From the NCBI GenBank assembly GCA_019090225.1, contig JAHRWI010000301.1:1-13242 (forward strand): a stretch of 13,242 nucleotides of DNA, given 5' to 3'. This document shows positions 1 through 7,148 of the stretch, piece after piece. A program made the position numbers and the translations under genes. A model generated the notes under the pieces. It had not been told where the DNA came from. It was given only the letters and a program-made list of their open reading frames with translations, and searched no databases. Position 1 is the first letter of the stretch. Every line of letters starts with the position of its first letter. Origin of the DNA: Porticoccaceae bacterium. GTDB taxonomy: Bacteria > Pseudomonadota > Gammaproteobacteria > Pseudomonadales > Porticoccaceae.

Positions 1-57
1 CCACCGAGATCTACACTCGACTAGTCGTCGGCAGCGTCAGATGTGTATAAGAGACAG
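1..57 (+). other. Illumina Nextera i5 adapter contamination (not genomic)
   Basis: Bases 1-16 match the 3' part of the Illumina P5 flow-cell sequence, 17-24 (TCGACTAG) are an 8-base index that I recall as Nextera XT S513, 25-38 are the Nextera read-1 sequence, and 39-57 are the 19-bp Tn5 mosaic end (AGATGTGTATAAGAGACAG). Genomic sequence therefore begins at 58. Translation across the mosaic end gives the artefactual peptide MCIRDR, so an open frame beginning at 41 is not a gene. Confidence 0.98.
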
Positions 58-176
58 GAGGCACGATGGGCCTGTTTTATGGTTATGCTGTAGGCAATCT
101 TATTTCTGGCTTGATTACCTGGAAGATTATGAAAGCAGTCTGGCTGGAGGAAAGCGAGGGACGGCTGACCCTATAA
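58..176 (+). CDS. C-terminal fragment of a probable MATE-family efflux transporter (5' truncated)
   Basis: Only the last 38 or so codons are present, because the contig begins here after the adapter. The frame reads through GT-MGLFYGYAVGNLISGLI and ends at TAA 174-176. One hydrophobic helix with small residues (LFYGYAVGN, ISGLITW) is followed by a short charged cytosolic tail (WLEESEGRLTL). This resembles the last transmembrane helix and tail of MATE (NorM/DinF-like) drug/sodium antiporters, but the fragment is short and other polytopic membrane proteins cannot be excluded. The ATG at 66 is internal, not a start. The gene lies 118 bp upstream of hemL on the same strand. Confidence 0.5.
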
Positions 177-294
177 TGTGCTGTCCGGTAAAAAAGTGCT
201 CCGTGAAAAGGCTATTGGCTAATATGGCCCGTCTTTTTCAAAAAATGAAGACCACCCAATCAATGACCAAATCAACCATCAGAGAACCATTGCT

Positions 295-1593
295 ATGACC
301 CAGTCAGATATTCTATTTGCCCGCGCCTCAGAACATATCCCCGGCGGCGTAAATTCTCCGGTCAGAGCATTTCGTGCCGTCGGTGGCACGCCGATATTTT
401 TTGATCATGCCTCAGGGCCGTATTTATACGATGTCGACGGCAAGCGCTATATCGATTACGTGCAATCCTGGGGGCCGATGATTCTCGGTCACGGGGATGC
501 CTCGGTACTCGATAGCATTCGCCAACAACTCGATAATGGCCTAAGCTTTGGCGCACCCACCGAACTGGAAACCACGCTGGCCGATATGCTCTGCGCTCAG
601 GTGCCAGGACTGGATATGGTGCGCATGGTGAATTCCGGCACCGAAGCAACCATGAGCGCCATTCGTCTGGCCCGCGCGTATACCGCCAGGGACAAAATCA
701 TCAAATTTGAAGGCTGTTATCACGGCCATTCAGATTCGCTGCTGGTCAAGACAGGTTCCGGGGCATTAACCCTCGGTGTACCCAGCTCCCCCGGCGTACC
801 CAGCTGTCTTGCGGATCACACCATCACCCTCACCTACAATGATAGCGCCAGCGTGCAAGCTGCCTTTGCTGAGCTTGGCAATCAAGTGGCAGCCGTAATT
901 GTCGAACCCGTTGCAGGCAATATGAGCTGCATACCCCCAGAGCCGGGTTTTCTTGAAACATTACGCGAGCAATGCACTCAGTCAGGTAGTTTGCTGATTA
1001 TTGATGAAGTCATGACCGGCTTTCGCGTTGGGCCCCAGGGTGCAATTGACCGCTACGATATTGACGCTGATCTGATCACTCTGGGTAAAGTGATCGGCGG
1101 CGGCATGCCGGTCGGTGCCTTTGGCGGCAAGCGAGATATCATGAGTCAACTCGCACCGCTTGGGCCGGTCTATCAAGCCGGCACCTTATCCGGCAACCCA
1201 GTGGCAATGGCGGCGGGCATTGCCACCTTAAATAAGATCACTGAAGCAGGCTTTTACGAGACTATATTTGAACACACCACGATGTTAGTGGATGGCTTGC
1301 GCGAACGGGCAGACTCTGCGGGCATTGCCTTTACCACCAATCATGTCGGCTCAATGTTCGGGATATTTTTTACCGATAATCTGACGATCAGCAACTTTGA
1401 GCAAGTCATGGCCTGCGATACCGAGCGTTTTAAACATTTTTTCCACGGTATGCTAGAACAGGGTGTTTATCTGGCTCCAGCGGCTTACGAAGCAGGCTTT
1501 ATGTCAAAGGCCCATACGGAGAACCTTATTCAGGACACTTTGGATGCTGCCGAACGGGTATTTAGTTCCCTACCCAAATCAGATTTGAGTTAA
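295..1593 (+). CDS. hemL: Glutamate-1-semialdehyde 2,1-aminomutase
   Basis: HemL converts glutamate-1-semialdehyde to 5-aminolevulinate, the last step of the C5 route to haem and other tetrapyrroles. It is a cytosolic PLP enzyme of aminotransferase class III. The 432-residue length is near the family norm. Visible signatures are the N-terminal PGGVNSPVRAF (16-26), NSGTEA (113-118), CYHGH (141-145), the cofactor-binding DEVMTGFR (237-244) and the PLP lysine in LGKVIGGGMPVGAFGG, at residue 265 as in the E. coli enzyme. The C-terminus AYEAGFMSKAHT is also typical. The Shine-Dalgarno sequence is poor (AGAGAACC, about 8 nt before the ATG). No clear promoter or terminator was found. It is probably a single-gene unit, since the next gene downstream is unrelated and 110-190 bp away. 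Confidence 0.97.
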   Translation: MTQSDILFARASEHIPGGVNSPVRAFRAVGGTPIFFDHASGPYLYDVDGKRYIDYVQSWGPMILGHGDASVLDSIRQQLDNGLSFGAPTELETTLADMLCAQVPGLDMVRMVNSGTEATMSAIRLARAYTARDKIIKFEGCYHGHSDSLLVKTGSGALTLGVPSSPGVPSCLADHTITLTYNDSASVQAAFAELGNQVAAVIVEPVAGNMSCIPPEPGFLETLREQCTQSGSLLIIDEVMTGFRVGPQGAIDRYDIDADLITLGKVIGGGMPVGAFGGKRDIMSQLAPLGPVYQAGTLSGNPVAMAAGIATLNKITEAGFYETIFEHTTMLVDGLRERADSAGIAFTTNHVGSMFGIFFTDNLTISNFEQVMACDTERFKHFFHGMLEQGVYLAPAAYEAGFMSKAHTENLIQDTLDAAERVFSSLPKSDLS

Positions 1594-1625
1594 GTCAACT
1601 AAGTTTTAAGGTGGGAGCTTTTACC

Positions 1626-1679
1626 ATGCTGAGTTATCCGAGCGTTGTAGCGGCCAGTGATTTTTTGAAAGGATTCTAA
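1626..1679 (+). CDS. Possible 17-codon leader ORF upstream of the GGDEF gene
   Basis: ATG at 1626 is preceded by a good Shine-Dalgarno sequence (AAGGTGGGAG, 1608-1617, 8 nt away). It encodes MLSYPSVVAASDFLKGF and stops at TAA 1677-1679. It is in frame with the diguanylate cyclase but separated from it by further stops. It could be a leader peptide, a remnant of a lost 5' extension, or chance. No homology is recognised. Confidence 0.2.
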   Translation: MLSYPSVVAASDFLKGF

Positions 1680-1787
1680 GAATGAGAAGTAGTTCGCAAT
1701 TTTTTGTGCGACTGTTCGAAATATCTTGCCAAAACAAGCGCCCGAACTACACTGATAACACATCGCAAAATATTAGTAGCTCATGGA

Positions 1788-2600
1788 ATGATGCGAGAAT
1801 ATTTCGAAAAATTAGGCCCCACTCGAACGCTAGTACTAGTAACCCTGGCCGCCGCAATCGGCATGGCTATAATAACGTTAGTAGGCTTACATTTAAGCGG
1901 GCTAACTGTTATCTCTGCCTATCTTCTCATTCCTATTTTTGCGACATTTATTGTTTTGCCCATCGCTGCATACCCACTTATCAATCTACTCTTTAAGACC
2001 TTTTCCCTGGAACGAACTAATTACCGGTTGGCGAGCTACGACCAACTCACAAATTTGATGGCCCGTCGTGCTTTTATTTCTAATGCCGACTCCTACTTAA
2101 ATCTGGCTAGAAGGAAAAAATCACCTTTTGCCATTGCCTTTTTAGACCTTGACAACTTCAAACAGGTGAATGACCAACTTGGCCATGCCATGGGAGACAT
2201 TTTGTTACAGGAAATCGGCAAAACCTTGAATACTATTCGCCGCAAAAGCGACATGATCGGACGTTACGGCGGTGACGAATTCGTTATTCTTCTTCCTGAA
2301 ACTGACCTCTCAGGTGCCGAGTATTTCACGGACAAAATACACCAGGCGGTCAAACACATAGCCCTCCCCGAACAAGGCTCAATAAAAATTTCCGTTAGCA
2401 TTGGCGTCATTACCCGCCGACAAGACAACCAGTACATGACCCTTGAAGGACTGATAGACCAGGCCGACGAGGCTCTGTATATGGCAAAGTCCGAAGGCAA
2501 GGGTCGGACGGTCTTTTATGTTAAAAAGGGCCCGCCCACAAAAACCAAACAAAACGATTCTTACCAACAACGCACCCTGGGAAACCCCGAAGCTGCCTGA
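1788..2600 (+). CDS. Membrane-anchored GGDEF diguanylate cyclase
   Basis: Diguanylate cyclases make the second messenger cyclic di-GMP from two GTP at the cytosolic face of the inner membrane. From ATG 1788 the protein has 270 residues. Two hydrophobic segments (about residues 15-36 and 39-69) have almost no periplasmic loop. A short linker and one GGDEF domain (about 80-245) follow. Catalytic features are intact: DLDNFKQVND with the metal-binding Asp, and RYGGDEF at 159-165. The RKSD I-site lies five residues before GGDEF, which predicts product inhibition. No sensor domain is recognisable, so the input signal is unknown. The start is uncertain: the frame extends upstream to TTG 1704 without a Shine-Dalgarno sequence, and ATG 1788 and 1791 also have weak ones. 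The tail after about residue 248 is polar and probably disordered. The gene is convergent with znuB. Confidence 0.88.
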   Translation: MMREYFEKLGPTRTLVLVTLAAAIGMAIITLVGLHLSGLTVISAYLLIPIFATFIVLPIAAYPLINLLFKTFSLERTNYRLASYDQLTNLMARRAFISNADSYLNLARRKKSPFAIAFLDLDNFKQVNDQLGHAMGDILLQEIGKTLNTIRRKSDMIGRYGGDEFVILLPETDLSGAEYFTDKIHQAVKHIALPEQGSIKISVSIGVITRRQDNQYMTLEGLIDQADEALYMAKSEGKGRTVFYVKKGPPTKTKQNDSYQQRTLGNPEAA

Positions 2601-2603
2601 ACC

Positions 2604-2640
2604 TTGTAAAACCGCCCTGTAAAACCAGTCCTGTAAAACC
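2604..2640. repeat. Three tandem copies of TGTAAAACC just past the GGDEF stop
   Basis: TTGTAAAACC (2604-2613), CTGTAAAACC (2617-2626) and CTGTAAAACC (2631-2640) have spacings of 13 and 14 bp and lie within 4 nt of the stop codon. Three units separated by short variable GC-rich spacers are too few for an array. The block could be a small tandem duplication or a protein-binding site. Confidence 0.6.
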
Positions 2641-2657
2641 GGGCTCACACACAGCCC
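2633..2657 (-). terminator. Weak candidate terminator for the znu operon
   Basis: On the minus strand GGGCT-GTGTGTG-AGCCC forms a 5-bp hairpin followed by GGTTTTAC. The stem is short and the T-tract has only four T, so this is a weak intrinsic terminator about 95 nt past the znuB stop. Confidence 0.25.
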
Positions 2658-2752
2658 CAACCAGCCCCCAATTTTCATCCCTTACACTTAATACTCGCCT
2701 TACATAGTTCAAAATAAATCCAGTCTAATGCCCAAGCTCCTGAGCTGATCAT

Positions 2753-3007
2753 TTAAGCGATCGCGCGCGCCATTACAAACAAACCACTGGCGCCCAAAAC
2801 AATCGCTGGACCCACAGGCATATCCCATAACAATGAACTTATAAGACCCAGACAAACACTGGCCGCTGCCAACATACTCGCCCGCACAGCCATTTGTTCA
2901 GGTGTTTTGCTGAATTGTCGAGCGGCGGCAGCGGGGATAATCAGCAGCGCGGTAATCAGCAAAACACCCACGATTTTCATCGATATGGCCACCGTCAGCG
3001 CCAACAT
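2753..3007 (-). CDS. znuB: ZnuB zinc permease, C-terminal part (downstream of a frameshift)
   Basis: This is the second part of the interrupted zinc ABC permease. It encodes 84 residues if translation restarts at the ATG at 3007-3005, and carries the family's most conserved stretch (AISMKIVGVLLITALLIIP, then AAAARQFSKTPEQMA) and the last membrane helices. The ATG overlaps the premature stop of the upstream part as TGATG, a geometry that could in principle allow re-initiation. Joined to the upstream part with one restored base, the protein is 260 residues; E. coli ZnuB has 261. I read it as half of one gene, not a separate protein. Confidence 0.85.
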   Translation of the reverse strand: MLALTVAISMKIVGVLLITALLIIPAAAARQFSKTPEQMAVRASMLAAASVCLGLISSLLWDMPVGPAIVLGASGLFVMARAIA

Positions 3008-3534
3008 CAGCTGATCATAACTTTGTAGCGATATACCGGAACTCCTTCAACGCTGGCGAGATCCTCATGGACGGTCATCGCTACGATGGACGGCCATTGA
3101 ATCTTTAGCACCACCAATACGGCGACCGACAAAGTCCACATAGTGATGACCTCTGCTGTGGTAACCGTGAGGATATCGCCAAATAACAGTGCTTCCATAT
3201 CGGTTCGCCCACCCGGCACCAGGGTGATCGCTACCAGACCCAAAGCCAGAAAAGCATGGGAAAAAATACCTAGCACAGTGTCGGTCGTAAGCTTTTGTCT
3301 ATCTTCGAGTACCGTGAGCAAAATAGCGACCAACACACAGGTCACCGTCGTCGTAATACCACCATCCACCGATAACCATAACCCGAGAGCAATACCCAAC
3401 AGGGCGCTATGGGCGAGGGTATCGCCAAAATAGGCCATACGCTGCCAAACGACGAGAGAACCCAGTGGCCCGGCCACCAGCGCTACCGCTAAGCCTGCCA
3501 GCAATGCTAGCAGGAGAAAATCATAAGCCGCCAT
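3007..3534 (-). CDS. znuB: ZnuB zinc permease, N-terminal part (truncated by a frameshift)
   Basis: ZnuB is the inner-membrane permease of the high-affinity zinc ABC importer ZnuABC (ABC-3 family). The start MAAYDFLL at 3534 has a good Shine-Dalgarno sequence (GAGGTGG) and overlaps the end of znuC by 14 nt. Family signatures are AGPLGSLVVWQRMAYFGDTL (about residues 20-39) and a DTVLGIFSHAFLALGL segment. The frame runs through VHEDLASVEGVPVYRYK, then hits TGA at 3009-3007. The family continues there with a hydrophobic helix, and the other frame picks it up at once. Comparison with E. coli ZnuB puts the lost base between 3011 and 3012: restoring one T on the minus strand gives I-M-L-M-L-A-L. 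This is either a real mutation or an assembly error. Confidence 0.9.
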   Translation of the reverse strand: MAAYDFLLLALLAGLAVALVAGPLGSLVVWQRMAYFGDTLAHSALLGIALGLWLSVDGGITTTVTCVLVAILLTVLEDRQKLTTDTVLGIFSHAFLALGLVAITLVPGGRTDMEALLFGDILTVTTAEVITMWTLSVAVLVVLKIQWPSIVAMTVHEDLASVEGVPVYRYKVMIS

Positions 3535-4285
3535 TTTCCACCTCGGCTTGGGTAGCAGTGTCATTAACCACCTCGAGATTAAGCTCGTGATGATGATCGT
3601 GGTGATGGGTATACAAAGCGGTTTTAGCGCCAAACAATTCGACAAAAGCCGGGTCAATCGACACCTGCTGGGGGCTACCCGAACAGCACACATGCTGATT
3701 CAAACAAATCACCTGGTCCGTGGCTGCCATGACCAGATGTAGATCGTGGGAGACCATAAAAATGGCACAGCCAAGCTCATCACGAAGCCCCGCTATGAGT
3801 TGGTAAAGCATCTCCTGGCCGCTGACATCAACGCCCTGTACCGGTTCGTCAAGCACCAGCAGGTTAGGTTTTCGCAATAGTGCCCGGGCCAGCAACATGC
3901 GCTGGGTCTCGCCACCCGATAAGCTTTGCACAGGATGATTTATCAATTGTGGGATACCCGTTCTTTGCAAAGCCTCAAGACACAGGGTCTTATCTGATTC
4001 AGCAAACTGTAGAAACCGACCAACCTGTAGCGGCATCGTTGATTCCAGAAGAAGTTTTTGCGGCATATAACCGATACGAAGCTCCGGTAAGCGCACCACC
4101 TTGCCTTGATCCGGGCTTAACAAACCCAGCACCAGCTTGACCAGAGTGGTTTTGCCAGCACCATTAGGTCCGATCAGAGTGATGATCTGATTTTTTTGGA
4201 TATTTAGATCAATGTTCTGCAATACGGCATGCTCACCAAATTGCTTTGAAACCCCATCAAGCTTAATTAATACATCCTTACTCAT
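3521..4285 (-). CDS. znuC: Zinc ABC transporter ATPase ZnuC
   Basis: This is the cytosolic ATPase that powers zinc uptake through ZnuB with substrate from ZnuA. From MSKDVLIKLD it has 254 residues. Motifs are complete: Walker A GPNGAGKTT (39-47), signature LSGGETQ (122-128), Walker B LLVLDEP (142-148) and switch His in VSHD (180). The MSK start was chosen over an upstream in-frame ATG because it overlaps the zur stop as ATGA, has AGGA about 10 nt upstream, and matches the normal N-terminus of the family. The C-terminal tail holds a histidine cluster HHHDHHH (227-233), a possible metal-binding or sensing tail. It is translationally coupled to zur upstream and znuB downstream, so it is transcribed with both. 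Confidence 0.96.
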   Translation of the reverse strand: MSKDVLIKLDGVSKQFGEHAVLQNIDLNIQKNQIITLIGPNGAGKTTLVKLVLGLLSPDQGKVVRLPELRIGYMPQKLLLESTMPLQVGRFLQFAESDKTLCLEALQRTGIPQLINHPVQSLSGGETQRMLLARALLRKPNLLVLDEPVQGVDVSGQEMLYQLIAGLRDELGCAIFMVSHDLHLVMAATDQVICLNQHVCCSGSPQQVSIDPAFVELFGAKTALYTHHHDHHHELNLEVVNDTATQAEVENGGL

Positions 4286-4824
4286 GACACTGAGTCCTGC
4301 GTCGCGCCCGCATCTTGTAATAAATCGTCTGACGATAATTCGCCATCCTGGCAGGCAGGACAAAGACCACTGACCTCAATCGACTGGGATTCAATGACAA
4401 AACCCGAACGCGAGGCCGCGGCGACAATGGCCTTGTTGATAGCATCAACACTACACTCAGCTGCGCTCCCACAAACGCGGCACACCATAAATACATTACT
4501 GTGTGCGCTACCGGGAAAAGGGCAACCTATATAGGCATTCAAGGTCGCCAAGCGATGAATCAGACCCTGGGTCAACAAAAAATCGAGGGCCCGATAAACC
4601 GTCGGTGGCATAACCCTTTTAGCGCTGGACTCAGACAACTGCTCGATAATATCGTAAGCACCCAGAGGCCGGTGACTTTGCCAGATCAGTCGCAATACCG
4701 TCTCGCGAATCGGCGTCAGGCGCGCGCCATCACGGGCGCACAAAGCTTGAGCCTGATGTAAAGCTGCATTCTGACAACGTAGGTGATCATGCTGTCGATA
4801 AGCCACTTTCGAATTAGTTATCAT
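4282..4824 (-). CDS. zur: Zinc uptake regulator Zur (Fur family)
   Basis: Zur is a zinc-sensing dimeric repressor that shuts off zinc import genes when zinc is sufficient. From MITNSKVAYRQ it has 180 residues (E. coli Zur has 171). The N-terminal winged helix includes PPTVYRALDFLLTQGLIHRL (73-92). Structural zinc is expected at CRVC (115-118) and CPAC (155-158), and the regulatory site probably uses Cys101 and His108. An in-frame start exists 24 codons upstream, but its extra residues do not look like a Fur-family N-terminus. The Shine-Dalgarno sequence at the chosen start is weak. A TTGACA sits on this strand at 4896-4891 without a good matching -10. It is first in zur-znuC-znuB and divergent from znuA, with the Zur operator between them. 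Zur was chosen over Fur because of this context. Confidence 0.95.
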   Translation of the reverse strand: MITNSKVAYRQHDHLRCQNAALHQAQALCARDGARLTPIRETVLRLIWQSHRPLGAYDIIEQLSESSAKRVMPPTVYRALDFLLTQGLIHRLATLNAYIGCPFPGSAHSNVFMVCRVCGSAAECSVDAINKAIVAAASRSGFVIESQSIEVSGLCPACQDGELSSDDLLQDAGATQDSVS

Positions 4825-4950
4825 AAGGCGCCCCAATAATCGGCTGTTATAGTATTGCAAAAGTATCACTTCGGCTAATCCGGACTGGACTGTCAAGTTC
4901 GACTATAAACAGCACTCCGAACTGGCTAGACAAGCCTTCCGCCGCTACAA

Positions 4951-4968
4951 TTATGTTATAACATAACA
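4951..4968. promoter_or_regulatory. Zur operator in the zur/znuA divergent region
   Basis: TTATGTTATAACATAA at 4951-4966 is a perfect 16-bp palindrome. Read as the Fur-family 7-1-7 arrangement, TGTTATA-A-CATAACA (4954-4968) differs by one base from a perfect inverted repeat and closely matches the gammaproteobacterial Zur box (core TGTTATAnTATAACA). A -10-like TACAAT (4946-4951) abuts the box, so bound Zur would cover the znuA start site. The box lies 12 nt before the znuA start codon and 126 nt from that of zur. Confidence 0.88.
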
Positions 4969-4980
4969 CGAAATATATTT

Positions 4981-5877
4981 ATGAAGAACACACCACACCT
5001 CATCACTCTGCTCAGCCTGTTGTTTTTATCGACACCCACCTGGGCTAAGCCGGTCATAGTGACCTCAATACGCCCTCTGACCATGATCGTTCAGGCCATC
5101 GCAGGTGACGATATCGAGGTCCGCCAATTGCTACCTGATACCGAAGAACCTCACCATTATTCTCTGCGCGTGTCCGACAAACTGGCACTAAACCAGGCCG
5201 ACCTTGTGATCTGGGTTGGCCCCGAACTGGAGTCTTTTCTACTCCGGGCAGTCAACAATCTCCATCCTGAAAAGGTGCTCACAGCAAGTTCCCTGGCAGA
5301 TATCCAACTAGCGAACAGTGGCGGTACAAACGACCCACATATCTGGCTAAATCCCGACAATGGCATCATTATCGCCACCGAGGTGAGCAACTGGATTGCC
5401 GCTCACTTTCCGGATTTACGAGAACAGATACTCGCCAATCAACAGCGATTCCGAACCCAAACCTTAGCTACCTCTGAAAATGTACGTCGGCGCCTGCTCC
5501 CCTTGCACGACCTTAAAGTGTTAGTTGATCACGATGCTTTCGGCCACTTCTTTAGCTTTTTTCATATTCAGCAAGCCGGCGCACTAAAAACCACATCGGG
5601 ATTACCTGCTAGTGCGGGCAGTTTGCAGGCCGTGCTCAACGACGCTGAATTTGACTGCATTGTTGCGGAACCCCGATCCCGACACAGCCGAGTCGAAAAA
5701 ATCGCCGATAAAACCTCCGCTCGAACGGTGATTGTCGATCCCCTGGGCGCGGATATTCCGGACTCAGATAACACTTATCGGGATTTGATAAAGGCAATAG
5801 CGAGTTCTCTGGAAAACTGTCTGCCAGTAGCCACACAGCAATCTTCGTCAAATATCTCAACACAAACCTCACCATAA
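4981..5877 (+). CDS. znuA: Periplasmic zinc-binding protein ZnuA
   Basis: ZnuA is the substrate-binding protein of the zinc ABC importer (cluster 9, TroA/PsaA fold). Its 298 residues start with a signal peptide (about 1-22, cleavage after TWA). Likely zinc ligands are His58 or His59 (EEPHHY), His120 (DPHIWLNP), His184 (VDHDAFGHFF) and the acidic residue of VDPLG (253). The His/Asp-rich loop that many ZnuA proteins carry between the first two ligands is absent; only SGGTN is left before DPHIW. The tail after about residue 280 is Ser/Thr/Gln-rich. No Shine-Dalgarno sequence precedes the ATG, and the 5' UTR would be only about 20-25 nt. It is divergent from zur-znuC-znuB and under the Zur operator. 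Confidence 0.95.
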   Translation: MKNTPHLITLLSLLFLSTPTWAKPVIVTSIRPLTMIVQAIAGDDIEVRQLLPDTEEPHHYSLRVSDKLALNQADLVIWVGPELESFLLRAVNNLHPEKVLTASSLADIQLANSGGTNDPHIWLNPDNGIIIATEVSNWIAAHFPDLREQILANQQRFRTQTLATSENVRRRLLPLHDLKVLVDHDAFGHFFSFFHIQQAGALKTTSGLPASAGSLQAVLNDAEFDCIVAEPRSRHSRVEKIADKTSARTVIVDPLGADIPDSDNTYRDLIKAIASSLENCLPVATQQSSSNISTQTSP

Positions 5878-5932
5878 AACCGGTCTACCCGAGCTTATGT
5901 CTCCAAATTTTCGGGTCAAGCTCACTGGAAAT

Positions 5933-6982
5933 TTAAGCCAACAGCGGCGCAAGCCCTCGCACCCGAGATCGAAGCATACGAGCATATTGCTCAGGATCTT
6001 TACTCGGCCTGCCCGTTAGCTCCGACTGACCATCGGGCGAACTCAAGAGAAACTGTGTCAAAAGGCGAGACAGCCAGAATTGTAAGGCCGCAAAACACAA
6101 CACATCCTGCCAGCGCTCTCGTTCCAACTGAATAAATGGTCGCTGTTTGGCATAGGCATTGAGCAAGGCCTCAGCCAGCGCGCTATCAATCTCCCCATCG
6201 ACACTGCTTGCCCAGTCATTTACCGCGATGGCCACATCCAGTAACAACCAGTCAGTACAGGCACTTTGGAAATCAATCACTGCGCTTAGTCTGCTGCCAT
6301 CAAACAGGGCATTATCCCGAAACAGGTCAGCGTGAATAAGGCCTGTTGGCATCGCGTTACTTTGTTCTGAGCTTACATAATCTTGTTCTGGGCTTTGCAT
6401 TCGCAACTGTTGCTGTCGAGATAATTGCCCGTCTATTAAAAGACGATCCTCGGGAGATAAACTCGACCCCAAAGTCTCAGCCGTCGATACAGCCCATGCC
6501 AGCCCGTACGGATTGTCATGCCGATAAGTAAACGCAGCTGATTGCCGGTGCATCCTGCCAAGAAAATCTCCGATGGCGGCGCAGTGTTGCGGGGTGACCA
6601 CGCTCTGACCATCATCAAGAACTCCGGGATGAACACCCTTAGCCTTACTCGCCAGCAAAGCTTTCTTCCCCGCAATTTGATGGACCGCTTCACCCCTGGT
6701 ATTCACGGCCAAAGGAGGCACGGGCAAACCCTTGTGACAGAGCAGCTTGATCAGGGCCACCGAAAACTCGGTTTGCTGTGGGTTTTCGACCTCTAGAACC
6801 GTCAACACCCATTGCTTCTCCGGTCCCTGTGGCTTGTCGGTGGAGCCAGACGCTGTAGTGACAAAATAGGTACTGTTTTCGAGGCCATCGGCGACGCCGG
6901 AATATGACTTCAAACGCCCAAGGTCCAGCCCATCCAACAATCTTTCTAATTCACCCTGATCAATCCTGGTGTATACAGCCAT
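5933..6982 (-). CDS. thrB: Homoserine kinase, APH-fold type
   Basis: This protein is predicted to phosphorylate L-homoserine to O-phospho-L-homoserine, the penultimate step of threonine synthesis. It belongs to the aminoglycoside-phosphotransferase-fold homoserine kinases found in Pseudomonas, unrelated to the GHMP-type ThrB of E. coli. From MAVYTRID it has 349 residues, somewhat longer than the usual 315-320. Extra length lies near residues 44-57 (a Ser/Gly/Lys-rich insert) and around 200. Key residues are the catalytic Asp219 in LIHADLFRDN (215-224), the metal ligand Asn224, and Asp237 in AVIDFQSA. An in-frame start 8 codons upstream was rejected because related proteins begin like MAVYT. 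It converges with znuA (55 bp gap) and diverges from polA, as in Pseudomonas. Confidence 0.93.
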   Translation of the reverse strand: MAVYTRIDQGELERLLDGLDLGRLKSYSGVADGLENSTYFVTTASGSTDKPQGPEKQWVLTVLEVENPQQTEFSVALIKLLCHKGLPVPPLAVNTRGEAVHQIAGKKALLASKAKGVHPGVLDDGQSVVTPQHCAAIGDFLGRMHRQSAAFTYRHDNPYGLAWAVSTAETLGSSLSPEDRLLIDGQLSRQQQLRMQSPEQDYVSSEQSNAMPTGLIHADLFRDNALFDGSRLSAVIDFQSACTDWLLLDVAIAVNDWASSVDGEIDSALAEALLNAYAKQRPFIQLERERWQDVLCFAALQFWLSRLLTQFLLSSPDGQSELTGRPSKDPEQYARMLRSRVRGLAPLLA

Positions 6983-7148
6983 CGACTTGAACCCACTCAA
7001 ATGCAAAGTAATTTATAAACAAACATTCAAATTAAGCCTTTGATTAAATCACGGCTAACACTTGGTGTATCCTTCTCGCTTCGGTACGCTTCAACCGAAT
7101 TTTCCCCGACACTTTTCACTGCAATGTTTTTAAAGCCCAGGTAACGCC

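Noticed and set aside
41..298. 85-codon open frame starting MCIRDR
   Set aside because: It begins inside the Nextera mosaic end and is an adapter artefact.
1682..1996. 104-codon plus-strand frame with a decent Shine-Dalgarno sequence
   Set aside because: It overlaps the GGDEF membrane region in another frame, and the peptide (rich in Ser, Asn, Arg and Cys) is not protein-like.
2998..3030. Programmed -1 frameshift to join the znuB halves
   Set aside because: No X-XXY-YYZ slippery heptamer lies in frame before the stop (TAC AAA GTT ATG ATC AGC TGA), so a mutation or sequence error is simpler.
4872..4900. GAACTT on the minus strand upstream of zur as a third sigma-E site
   Set aside because: No TCTGA-like -10 at 15-17 nt; the sequence there is TTAGC.
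5878..5932. Inverted repeats ACCCGA/TCGGGT and GAGCTT/AAGCTC between znuA and thrB as a terminator
   Set aside because: The two pairings exclude each other, the loops are long and there is no T-tract on either strand.
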